From NCBI GenBank assembly GCA_002049945.1, contig MVCT01000061.1, forward strand, positions 1 through 12,240: a DNA stretch of 12,240 nt, in the 5' to 3' direction. The notes under the pieces are model-generated. The model did not search any database. It was not told the origin of the DNA and worked only from the letters and a program-made list of their open reading frames with translations. Source of the stretch: Candidatus Cloacimonas sp. 4484_140. Lineage in GTDB: Bacteria; Cloacimonadota; Cloacimonadia; JGIOTU-2. The position numbers and the translations under genes are program-made. Numbering within the stretch: the stretch's first letter is position 1; each line of letters begins with the position of its first letter. Of this stretch, positions 6,750-12,240 are shown piece by piece.

Positions 6750-6833
6750 ATGAAAATATTATACAACCAAAAATTGAAAAAACTCGCCCGAAAACTACGA
6801 AATAATATGTCACCGCCTGAGATTATATTATAG
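6750..6833 (+). pseudogene. DUF559 (VSR-like endonuclease domain) gene remnant
   Basis: A reading frame of 27 codons starts MKILYNQKLKKLARKLRNN and continues MSPPEIIL before TAG at 6831. This closely follows the N-terminus of DUF559 proteins (PF04480), small restriction-endonuclease-like proteins of about 110-130 residues. In these, an M-(T/S)-x-x-E-x-x-L-W segment normally leads into the catalytic core. The TAG falls where the conserved tryptophan (TGG) would be, so a single base change could have created it. Past the stop I see no continuation of the domain in any frame, so the rest is lost. The remnant has its own ribosome binding site inside the preceding hairpin repeat. Confidence 0.6.
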
Positions 6834-6884
6834 TTTTCCTAGTGCCTGAGTTGAGCTTGGGCACACAAGAACTAAATCACAAAT

Positions 6885-7964
6885 TCACAGGTTGTTTATC
6901 AGCTCATTGTTATTCTTATATTCCATCACCAATTTCTTCAGTTTCAAAATCGCATCCACCTTATCAAGTTGCAATAATGATTTCCTCAACTTGTTGATCT
7001 TCTCAAGCTGCACAGCGGATACCAGTAATTCTTCTTTCCTCGTCCCACTTTCAAGAATATTGAACGCAGGATACACCCGCTGGTCAGCGATTTTTCTATC
7101 GAGGATTATCTCACAATTGCCTGTTCCTTTGAATTCCTGAAAGATCATCTCATCCATTCGTGAGCCGGTATCTGTTAGGATGGTAGCCAAAATTGTGCAC
7201 GAGCCGCCGTCCTGAATATTTCGCGCTAGTCCGAACAATTTGCGGGGTAACTCGAGTGCTGACGAGCCCAATCCGCCGGACATCGTTCTGCTTTGTGGAT
7301 TCCTCTCACTGCTGTTGTACGCCCGTCCCATACGCGTTAAACTGTCCAGAAGAATGACTGTATCGTGTCCGCATTCCAGTTCCACTTTGATGTGATCGAT
7401 CAGGAAATTGGAAAGCAGTACATGGGAATTCAGTCCCTGATCAAAGGAACTGTGAAAGACCTGCACATTTGTATTTTTTTTGAAGGAAGTAACTTCCTCG
7501 GGACGCTCGTCTATGAGAAGCACGATGGCACGCACCTTTTGGTCGATATGTACAAGTGAATTTGCAATTTGCTCGAGTAGGACTGTTTTGCCTGCTCTTG
7601 GTGGGGAAACTATCAAGCCGCGTGTGCCTTTGCCGATTGGTATCATCAGGTCGATTATGCGCAGGGAATCATACTCTGAAGCTCCGAAATCAAATTTCTC
7701 ATCAGGGTTGACGGGCAGCAGTTCTGCAAAGGGTGTGCGGTTGCGGAACTCATCCGGCTCTATGCCACAGATATTTACGATGTTCTCAATTCTTCTTCTT
7801 TTGACTTCGCAGGTGATGCGCACGCCGCTTACCAGCTTGTATTGAGAAATGAGCCGATAGGGGAAATCGTAATATGCCCCGTTCTTATCAAAAGGGCATT
7901 CCCACAAAATGGGTTTATGATTACGAGGAATATTTAATAATCCCTGAAAGGTCTTTGTTGTCAT
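6885..7964 (-). CDS. rho: Divergent Rho transcription termination factor lacking the N-terminal domain
   Basis: The protein has the complete Rho ATPase core. Counting from a GTG at 7973, it shows Walker A SPPRAGKT (123-130), DERPEE (155-160), Walker B ILLD (207-210) followed by SLTRMGRAYN, a Q-loop region (221-234), the R-loop EFKGTGN with its lysine, and the arginine-finger segment SGTRKEELL (R312). At about 360 residues it is shorter than typical Rho (about 420). The N-terminal helical domain is absent; in-frame stops precede the start. The cold-shock-like primary RNA-binding domain is recognisable, but its GFGFxR motif reads KPILWE, so aromatic RNA contacts appear lost. I prefer the ATG at 7964 over the GTG at 7973; neither has a good ribosome binding site. 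Rho is a hexameric RNA helicase that ends transcription. This copy may be an accessory paralogue or a lineage-specific form. Confidence 0.9.
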   Translation of the reverse strand: MTTKTFQGLLNIPRNHKPILWECPFDKNGAYYDFPYRLISQYKLVSGVRITCEVKRRRIENIVNICGIEPDEFRNRTPFAELLPVNPDEKFDFGASEYDSLRIIDLMIPIGKGTRGLIVSPPRAGKTVLLEQIANSLVHIDQKVRAIVLLIDERPEEVTSFKKNTNVQVFHSSFDQGLNSHVLLSNFLIDHIKVELECGHDTVILLDSLTRMGRAYNSSERNPQSRTMSGGLGSSALELPRKLFGLARNIQDGGSCTILATILTDTGSRMDEMIFQEFKGTGNCEIILDRKIADQRVYPAFNILESGTRKEELLVSAVQLEKINKLRKSLLQLDKVDAILKLKKLVMEYKNNNELINNL

Positions 7965-8014
7965 TGAGCCCACTTATTTTGAAAGAATTTATGTGTCAAG
8001 AAAGGAAGGAATAT

Positions 8015-8095
8015 GAAAAGCGAGGAGCGAAGAGAGAAGAGCGAAAAACGTGGAGAGAAAAGCGTGGAGCGAGGAGAGAAGAATGAGCAGTGAAA
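8015..8095. repeat. Purine-rich GAGCGAAAAGCG-type repeat tract, copy A
   Basis: The tract is built from variants of GAGCGAAGAGAGAAGAGC, AAAAGCG and GTGGAGAG and is almost free of pyrimidines on the + strand apart from the C of each GCG. It shares its words and strand orientation with copy B at 8917-9049. Read from the - strand, it lies in the untranslated region ahead of rho and is C/U-rich. Confidence 0.7.
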
Positions 8096-8182
8096 AGTAA
8101 TTCGATTTCAAAAAGTAAAATCTTTTCAGTATGAAGATGTTTACTAAGTATCGCTATGAACTACACACAAGCAAACCTTTCC

Positions 8183-8198
8183 TCCGTCGGCTGACGGA
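8183..8198. repeat. Short perfect hairpin TCCGTC-GGCT-GACGGA
   Basis: Six exact base pairs close a GGCT loop, flanked by CCTTTCC on the left and a G-run (GGGGGGAGGG) on the right that can extend pairing. No T-run follows on either strand. It is probably part of a dispersed intergenic repeat. Confidence 0.45.
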
Positions 8199-8233
8199 TT
8201 GGGGGGAGGGAATCCAGTATTTGTAACGTAAGG

Positions 8234-8259
8234 TTCCAAGCTTGCGTATCTCAACATCA
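8234..8259. repeat. Dispersed repeat fragment (CTTGCGYATCTCAACATC)
   Basis: TTCCAAG followed by CTTGCGTATCTCAACATC is repeated, with one change in the latter word, at 9220-9237, where TTCCAA also lies about 35 nt upstream. In this copy the right half of the terminal hairpin is missing, so it looks truncated. Confidence 0.5.
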
Positions 8260-8452
8260 GGCAGGCACGTCTTCACTACTCCCAGTATCCAGTTTATAGT
8301 ATCAAGTTTAACAAAATTTGAAATTTAGAGGAAGGAATTAAATAAATAATTAAGCAAAATTAAATTGGATTTTTATGTGACTGCAGAAGGAAAACATTAA
8401 TTTTATTATTAAAATTCTTGACGACATTAATATAGGATTCTTATGCACCACT

Positions 8453-8458
8453 TATAAT
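8453..8458 (+). promoter_or_regulatory. Candidate -10 box for the RRM gene
   Basis: A perfect TATAAT lies about 115 nt ahead of the RRM start codon in AT-rich sequence. A TTGACG at 8418-8423 is 29 nt away, too far for a standard sigma-70 pair, so the -35 is unclear. If used, the mRNA would have a leader of about 107 nt. Long leaders are common for cold-inducible RNA-binding protein genes. Confidence 0.25.
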
Positions 8459-8571
8459 GTAACTTACATGTTAAGTTATTAAGTTCAGAATATTTAAGAT
8501 TGAAAGTAGATTTTTTTACGTCTATTCTTCATGATAAGTATGAGAACAAAAAAAATAGGAGAATAGAAAGA

Positions 8572-8841
8572 ATGCAAGGTAAAAAACTCTATGTGGGTAA
8601 TCTTGATTATTCAGTCACTAAAGACGATCTTTCAGAATTATTTTCTGAATGTGGTGAAGTGGTTGAGGTTATTGTCATTGACGGAAAAGGTTTTGGATTT
8701 GTAGAAATGTCAGAACCTGCTGAAGCTGAAAAAGCAATTGCTGACCTGGATGGAAAAGACCTTAAAGGTCGTTCCCTGAAGGTCAACGAAGCACGTCCGA
8801 AAAGAGATAACCGAAGAGACTTTAGTAGAAGATCTTATTAG
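8572..8841 (+). CDS. Single-RRM RNA-binding protein
   Basis: The 89-residue protein is one RNA recognition motif plus a basic tail. RNP2 is KLYVGNLDY near the N-terminus, RNP1 is GKGFGFVEM at about residues 40-48, and the last 15 residues (RPKRDNRRDFSRRSY) are basic. This is the layout of bacterial glycine-rich or cold-inducible Rbp proteins, which bind single-stranded RNA. I chose the ATG at 8572 because AGGAG (8557-8561) lies 10 nt upstream and the RRM begins at once; the frame is open further upstream but has no family similarity there. The gene is monocistronic, with a strong terminator 27 nt after its stop. It sits next to a rho-like gene on the opposite strand, so two RNA-acting proteins are neighbours; a functional link is not shown. 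Confidence 0.93.
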   Translation: MQGKKLYVGNLDYSVTKDDLSELFSECGEVVEVIVIDGKGFGFVEMSEPAEAEKAIADLDGKDLKGRSLKVNEARPKRDNRRDFSRRSY

Positions 8842-8867
8842 AGAATCAAGTATTGTCACTTATGTAT

Positions 8868-8901
8868 GGCATGAGCATTAATTTGGTCATGCCTTTTTTT
8901 T
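8868..8901 (+). terminator. Intrinsic terminator of the RRM gene
   Basis: GGCATGA (8868-8874) pairs perfectly with TCATGCC (8887-8893) around a 12-nt loop, and eight T residues follow immediately. It sits 27 nt past the RRM stop codon on the same strand. Confidence 0.85.
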
Positions 8902-8916
8902 AATAACTGATCCGAT

Positions 8917-9049
8917 AAGAAGAGCGAGGAGCGAAGAGAGAAGAGCGAAAAGCGAAAAGCGTGGAGAGAGGAGCGAAGAGAAAAGAGCGAAAAGCGAAAA
9001 GCGAGGAGAGAAGAGCGAAAAGCGAGGAGAGAAGAGCGAAAAGCGAGGA
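8917..9049. repeat. Purine-rich repeat tract, copy B, with a 21-bp tandem
   Basis: The tract consists of GAGCGA, AAAAGCG and GAGAGAAGAGC words. At its right end a 21-bp unit beginning GCGAGGAGAGAAGAGCGA repeats exactly (9001-9021 and 9022-9042), and a partial third unit follows. It has the same orientation as copy A, and the two flank the RRM gene. Confidence 0.75.
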
Positions 9050-9105
9050 TCGCATGGAGTTCAGTATGAAAAATAGAGTAAAGAATGCCCAGATTAATAA
9101 TGAAC

Positions 9106-9131
9106 CACGAAATTCACGAAATGACACGAAA
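9106..9131. repeat. CACGAAA triple motif
   Basis: CACGAAA starts at 9106, 9115 and 9125 with spacings of 9 and 10 nt. This resembles the CACGAA-type dispersed motifs common in intergenic DNA of FCB bacteria. Its role is unknown. Confidence 0.4.
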
Positions 9132-9219
9132 ACTTAATAGGGGATTATCAACGATTTGAAGCATGCATTAATTAACGCAAGATTCCAACCTGTCAAGGCG
9201 TAGTGAAACGAAGACTGAT

Positions 9220-9248
9220 CTTGCGCATCTCAACATCTGAATGTTGAG
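9220..9248. repeat. Dispersed repeat ending in an 8-bp hairpin
   Basis: CTTGCGCATCTCAACATC matches the copy at 8241-8258. Here it runs into a complete hairpin: CTCAACAT (9229-9236), loop CTGA, ATGTTGAG (9241-9248), a perfect 8-bp stem. No T-run follows, so it is not a clear terminator. Confidence 0.55.
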
Positions 9249-9395
9249 TTACAATTGAACACATTTACCCATTTCTAATTTCAAATTTACTGATTCGGAA
9301 TTCCACCAATTTCTTGACACCCAAGGGAGGGAAATTACAAAAACGAGTATGAAATTGAACATTCTATGGTAGTATCATATTTTTTGAATTGCATA

Positions 9396-9460
9396 TAACG
9401 GTTCGAGCCTGCCACGTTCTTCTTTCTTTTCTATCAATTTGAATGTGAAGGCTCTTGTTA
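9396..9460 (-). repeat. Imperfect inverted repeat with integron attC-like architecture
   Basis: The arms pair in three blocks: TAAC (9396-9399) with GTTA (9457-9460), GAGCCT (9405-9410) with AGGCTC (9449-9454), and CAC (9413-9415) with GTG (9445-9447). Unpaired spacers of 5 and 2 nt separate the first two blocks. An unequal bulge of 2 nt against 1 nt separates the last two, and the loop is 29 nt. On the - strand the outer words read TTAAC and CGTTATAT, near the RYYYAAC/GTTRRRY cores of attC sites, though with mismatches. The element starts 14 nt past the stop of the - strand gene, as in a gene cassette. No integrase or second site is in the window, so an ordinary 3' stem-loop is possible. Confidence 0.35.
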
Positions 9461-9474
9461 ACAGCTTCTTTTTT

Positions 9475-11535
9475 TTATTTTCCATTCCAGATAATTGAAT
9501 GAGAACCTTTAGTAAATTCATCGTGAGCTAAAGTTTTGATTTTCTGTCCTTTGATATTGTAAATCGTGAGTTCAACATTAGAATAATTTGGGATAGAAAA
9601 ATCAATTGTTGTTATTGGATTGAAAGGATTGGGATAGTTAGAAAGCAAATAATTAATATTACGTATATTGATTTCTTCAGCCGAAAGATATCCGAGAAAA
9701 TCAATTATTGAAACACCATAGTATGAATCTACACTGAATAAAACACCATTGTTAATATGAAATTCTATCATTGTTGAATTCCATTTAAAAGACGATTCAA
9801 AAAGTGGTTCGTATGGATTTTCAATATTATAAATAAATAATTCATTCCATTCTTTATCAAAAAATATCAAAGAATTATCGATTATTACTGCCTTTGCATA
9901 AACATCAGAATTATAATTTGGTTTTATTGATGAAATATGAATAGGATTTTGAGAATCTGTTACATCAATAATCTGAATGCCTTCTTCTCCATCAGAAACA
10001 TAGATTAAATTATTTCTAATTGTTGCATTATGTGCGAAACCATTTGTATTATAATTTCCTGAAAAAATTGGATTGAACACATTACTTACATCTACAATTT
10101 CGATTCCGTTTTCTCCTTCAGCCAAAAAAACATATGTCTCGTCTGCCGATAGATTATAAATTACGTTTGAAGTAGTGTATTCACTTATTAGATTAGTTTC
10201 TTCAAAAATGAGTAAATTGCCATAGTCAGAACCTATAAAAGCATTTGAGCTATTTACACAACCTGTTGCTGACATAAAACCTGAAACATACAAAGAATCT
10301 ATTAAAAAGGAATTTATAGGATCACTAATATCTACAAAATTTACTGAACAAATTTGATAACCAGTACAACAATATGCGATATCATTTAATAGATCAACAG
10401 AGGTTGTTCCTCCGAAACTATACAAAGAAACAGTTTCAATTAGTTCGGGATTGTATACATCTGAAACAGAGACAATATCGAGACCTAAATAATCATCTCC
10501 GATAAATAAATAATTATCTTTGAAATCTAAACCGGTAGCTCTACTGATTGTACGAAATCTACTAAATAAATTTGGAATTGAAGGATCACTGGCATCAATT
10601 ATCTGAATACCTGAAAAACAATCTGCAACATAAACGATGTCTCCAATGGTGTTAATTTGTTCAGCTGAGCCCGGAGTATCATAAAAACTGATTATTGCCA
10701 TATTTGAAGGATCGGTAATATCAATCACCTCAAAGCCGGAAGTTGAATTAGTTATTATCGCTTTGTTCTCTTTAATAATAATTCTGTTAGTGTGATTAGT
10801 AATATCTAAAGTATCCAACATAACCGGATTTGAAGGATTTTCGACATCGATGCTCCAAAGTAACCCACCATAAGCAATAAAGGCTGTAAAATCTTTTACT
10901 GCAATACCACCAGGAGAATATATTGGTAAATCGAAATCACTTAATAATTCAGGATTTGTAGGGTCATTTACATCAATTATCCTTAAGTTATTTGGGCTAC
11001 TATTATGAACTCCATATATTTTATTATCAAATAAATCAATATCACAAAGACTACCTGAACATTGACCAATTAATATTGGATTTAATATTTCTGAAATATC
11101 TAAAATATATAATTTATTATAACCAGCAATATATGCATAATTGCTTGAGATAATTAAATCATTTGCATTGTTGTAATTATAACTCCCAATTATTTGTGGT
11201 TCGATAGGGTTGGATATGTTGATTATTTGAATTCCGTCCGAAAAAGTTAATACAAATGCTAACAAATCTGATACAATAATCTGATTCCCACCACCCAGAA
11301 TAGCATCAGGTATTTGGCAACTTCCGATTAATTGAGGTTGGTCAGGATCATTAACATCTAAAATTTCAATTAGACCGGTATTTTTGATTGTATAAACAAT
11401 TTCATTTTTAATGTCCAAAGATAAAGTTCTGTCCCCAGAATTATAGTCTCCGATTTTGTGATAAATACCAAATAATGGTGAGAACGAATTAATAATTCCG
11501 AATATTACAAAAAAATAAATAAGTATCTTTTTCAT
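9475..11535 (-). CDS. Secreted LVIVD-repeat beta-propeller protein with truncated C-terminal sorting domain
   Basis: The 686-residue protein starts with a signal peptide (MKKILIYFFVIFGIINSFS; cleavage probably near residue 22). Residues from about 25 to 620 hold roughly 13 LVIVD-type repeats of about 40-50 residues. Each has a core such as GIQIIDASDPSIP, GFEVIDITDPSNM or GIEIVDVSNVFNP, and together they should fold as one or two beta-propellers. From residue 630, a YPNPFNPITTIDFSIP segment and a YNIKGQKI segment mark a FlgD-like/type IX secretion-associated C-terminal domain. It stops at IIWNGK, where relatives continue for about 25-30 residues through a D-x-x-G-x-x-V-S-S-G-(V/I)-Y-F strand. 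AGGAG (complement of 11541-11545) supports the ATG at 11535. The role is probably at the cell surface or outside the cell; the ligand is unknown. Confidence 0.9.
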   Translation of the reverse strand: MKKILIYFFVIFGIINSFSPLFGIYHKIGDYNSGDRTLSLDIKNEIVYTIKNTGLIEILDVNDPDQPQLIGSCQIPDAILGGGNQIIVSDLLAFVLTFSDGIQIINISNPIEPQIIGSYNYNNANDLIISSNYAYIAGYNKLYILDISEILNPILIGQCSGSLCDIDLFDNKIYGVHNSSPNNLRIIDVNDPTNPELLSDFDLPIYSPGGIAVKDFTAFIAYGGLLWSIDVENPSNPVMLDTLDITNHTNRIIIKENKAIITNSTSGFEVIDITDPSNMAIISFYDTPGSAEQINTIGDIVYVADCFSGIQIIDASDPSIPNLFSRFRTISRATGLDFKDNYLFIGDDYLGLDIVSVSDVYNPELIETVSLYSFGGTTSVDLLNDIAYCCTGYQICSVNFVDISDPINSFLIDSLYVSGFMSATGCVNSSNAFIGSDYGNLLIFEETNLISEYTTSNVIYNLSADETYVFLAEGENGIEIVDVSNVFNPIFSGNYNTNGFAHNATIRNNLIYVSDGEEGIQIIDVTDSQNPIHISSIKPNYNSDVYAKAVIIDNSLIFFDKEWNELFIYNIENPYEPLFESSFKWNSTMIEFHINNGVLFSVDSYYGVSIIDFLGYLSAEEINIRNINYLLSNYPNPFNPITTIDFSIPNYSNVELTIYNIKGQKIKTLAHDEFTKGSHSIIWNGK

Positions 11536-11632
11536 TTACACTCCTAATTTTTGAAGTTGCTACTAACTTAGGTATATACGGAATTCCATATATATTTTAT
11601 AACCAGATGTATATACGCAGCTCTTTATATTA

Positions 11633-11722
11633 TTACAATTCATTAAATATTTCCATTTCATCAATCGCTTGTTGGCAATGAGAACAAACCGCATGTTCAT
11701 GTCTCCAAATGATCTTTTTCTT
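11633..11722 (-). pseudogene. Short CxxC-containing coding remnant
   Basis: A - strand frame of 29 codons without a start codon reads KKKIIW, then RHEHAVCSHCQQAIDEM, and ends EIFNEL. The H-x2-C-x2-C pattern followed by an amphipathic acidic helix looks like the tail of a zinc-binding protein, loosely like an anti-sigma-factor zinc finger (whose spacing is H-x3-C-x2-C). A TAA stop precedes it at 11723-11725 and no upstream part is visible in other frames. It could be a decayed gene end or chance. Confidence 0.25.
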
Positions 11723-11794
11723 TTACTTGTAAATATTAAGTTTTACTGTTAATTTATTTCTCGATATCTTAATGGAATTAAAATACTGATAATT

Positions 11795-11818
11795 TCTCTA
11801 CATTCTCAATGTTCTCTG
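11795..11818. repeat. CTCTGCG-type dispersed repeat fragment
   Basis: The segment contains TTCTCTACATTCTCAATGT followed by TCTCTGCGGT. The TTCTCTGCG word and the regular TTCTC spacing match the repeat island at 1978-2003 inside the hydroxylase operon. Such CTCTGCG motifs are short dispersed intergenic repeats; no function is evident. Confidence 0.35.
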
Positions 11819-11827
11819 CGGTAAAAA

Positions 11828-12240
11828 TCATTTAAACAACAAATCCCAATTGCCCTCGAACATCATCCACTTCTCATTTTCCAAATCATAATAGAATGTG
11901 ATCAAACGATGTTTCAGTTCAGGATTATCTTCCATGAATTTTTCATATTCAGAGGAAGTTATGTAATCAGGCACAGTTTCCGGCGGTTCGTTTTTCCCGA
12001 TCCAGACGAATTTCTGTTCTTCAAGATTGCTGCGTGTTTTGGTTGCCAGTCTTTGCACTGGCTCATCATCATAATCTCCCAGCAGAATAACATAATCGAA
12101 ATCATCTTTGATTCTTAACGAATCCAGAAATGCAATGTATTTCTTATCCGCTTTTTTCCAATCACGTTTAAAGTCTTTGAAGATAAGTGTTTTCTTTATT
12201 TCCATCTGTTTATCAATATGAAGTGCAACAAGTTTCACTT
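11828..12240 (-). CDS. Hypothetical protein, C-terminal part (5' end beyond window)
   Basis: The frame is open to the right edge of the window. A GTG at 12238 is the first possible start seen, but it may be an internal valine, so the N-terminus is uncertain. The visible 136 residues are soluble, charged and rich in aromatic residues. They include DFDYVILLGDYDDEPVQRLA, a hydrophobic strand followed by acidic residues, then FVWIGKNEPPETVPDYI, and a C-terminal MMFEGNWDLLF. There is no signal peptide or membrane segment in the part seen. The LLGD segment could be a phosphate or nucleotide-type strand-loop, but I do not recognise a family. The gene ends about 290 nt before the propeller gene on the same strand. 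Confidence 0.6.
   Translation of the reverse strand, partial: VKLVALHIDKQMEIKKTLIFKDFKRDWKKADKKYIAFLDSLRIKDDFDYVILLGDYDDEPVQRLATKTRSNLEEQKFVWIGKNEPPETVPDYITSSEYEKFMEDNPELKHRLITFYYDLENEKWMMFEGNWDLLFK

Larger units (their letters stand above)
6376..6884. other. Gene-poor spacer filled with mobile-type repeats
   Basis: This roughly 500-nt stretch between the operon and the convergent rho-like gene holds no intact gene. It contains a duplicated CTGATC word near 6411-6425, tandem units resembling an insertion-sequence end, two copies of a hairpin repeat, a 9-bp inverted repeat and a DUF559 gene start with an early stop; these are listed separately. A weak GTGCC/GGCAC inverted repeat at 6842-6864 lies just past the rho stop. 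It lacks a T-run on either side, so it is a doubtful terminator. Confidence 0.5.
7974..8571. other. Divergent spacer between rho and the RRM gene
   Basis: About 600 nt without a supportable gene. From the rho side it holds a purine-rich repeat tract (8015-8095), a TCCGTC-GGCT-GACGGA hairpin (8183-8198), a dispersed-repeat fragment (8234-8259) and a long AT-rich part that should carry promoters for the RRM gene. Short frames in the purine tract are made only of K, R, E, G and W and are not credible proteins. Confidence 0.5.
8902..9474. other. Convergent spacer of dispersed repeats
   Basis: About 570 nt between the RRM terminator and the - strand propeller gene without a credible gene. It holds the purine-rich tract copy B, a triple CACGAAA motif, a hairpin-ending dispersed repeat and an attC-like inverted repeat, all listed separately. 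A - strand frame across the purine tract would encode a monotonous S-S-L-F-A-x-R repeat, which is a by-product of the 21-bp repeat. Confidence 0.5.
11536..11827. other. Spacer upstream of the propeller gene
   Basis: This AT-rich stretch of about 290 nt should contain the promoter of the - strand propeller gene. TATATACG occurs twice (near 11573 and 11611). It also contains the CxxC coding remnant described separately. At 11795-11818 is a TTCTCTACATTCTCAATGTT..CTCTGCGGT segment similar to the CTCTGCG words at 1978-2003. No promoter could be assigned. Confidence 0.4.

Noticed and set aside
6842..6864. Intrinsic terminator of the rho-like gene
   Set aside because: The GTGCC/GGCAC stem has only 5 bp and no T-run follows it in the direction of rho transcription.
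7874..8086. A 70-codon + strand frame ending in K/R/E-rich sequence
   Set aside because: It begins antisense to the rho gene and its basic tail is the translated purine repeat.
8418..8458. Standard sigma-70 promoter TTGACG plus TATAAT
   Set aside because: The boxes are 29 nt apart instead of about 17, so they cannot form one normal promoter; only the -10 box is kept as a weak candidate.
8917..9049. CRISPR array
   Set aside because: The repeated units abut or interleave without unique spacers of constant length, and no cas genes are present.
8900..9127. A 75-codon - strand frame with repeated S-S-L-F-A motifs
   Set aside because: It is the reverse reading of the purine-rich 21-bp repeat tract. 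Its regularity comes from the repeat, and it has no ribosome binding site or family similarity.

Overview
The window looks like a chromosomal segment of an AT-rich, uncultured bacterium of the FCB assemblage (Cloacimonadota-like, or a neighbouring candidate phylum). The evidence is a secreted LVIVD-repeat propeller that ends in a YPNPFNP-type sorting domain, many short dispersed intergenic repeats, and the start of a DUF559 gene. The phylum is inferred from these features and not from a marker gene.

Region 1 (1-6375, + strand) is a catabolic-type operon. In order it holds the 3' end of a cyclase-family (PF04199) hydrolase, the FAD subunit and the 2Fe-2S subunit of a molybdenum hydroxylase of the xanthine dehydrogenase family, the molybdopterin subunit in two out-of-frame pieces, a GNAT-like protein, a thiolase-fold enzyme and its DUF35 zinc-ribbon/OB-fold partner. 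The last three genes overlap by 4 nt and 1 nt, so they are probably translationally coupled. Two features stand out. The thiolase has proline (P85) where the nucleophilic cysteine should be, so it is unlikely to be an ordinary thiolase and may be an aldolase-like member working with DUF35. The molybdopterin subunit has lost roughly 100 residues together with its reading frame, just downstream of a repeat island that separates it from the 2Fe-2S gene.

Region 2 (6376-6884) is a graveyard of mobile-type sequence. It has two tandem units resembling an insertion-sequence end, two copies of a hairpin repeat whose stems differ by a compensatory change, a perfect 9-bp inverted repeat, and the first 27 codons of a DUF559 (VSR-like endonuclease) gene cut by a stop.

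Region 3 (6885-9474) holds a divergent, N-terminally short Rho factor on the - strand and a single-RRM RNA-binding protein on the + strand with a good intrinsic terminator. Purine-rich GAGCGAAAAGCG-type repeats flank the RRM gene. On the - strand the copy in front of rho would be transcribed as a C/U-rich leader.

Region 4 (9475-12240, - strand) holds a 686-residue secreted LVIVD beta-propeller protein. Its C-terminal sorting domain is cut short immediately before an inverted repeat with integron attC-like architecture. Upstream of it lie a short CxxC-containing coding remnant and an unrecognised protein running off the window. No rRNA, tRNA or CRISPR array was seen.
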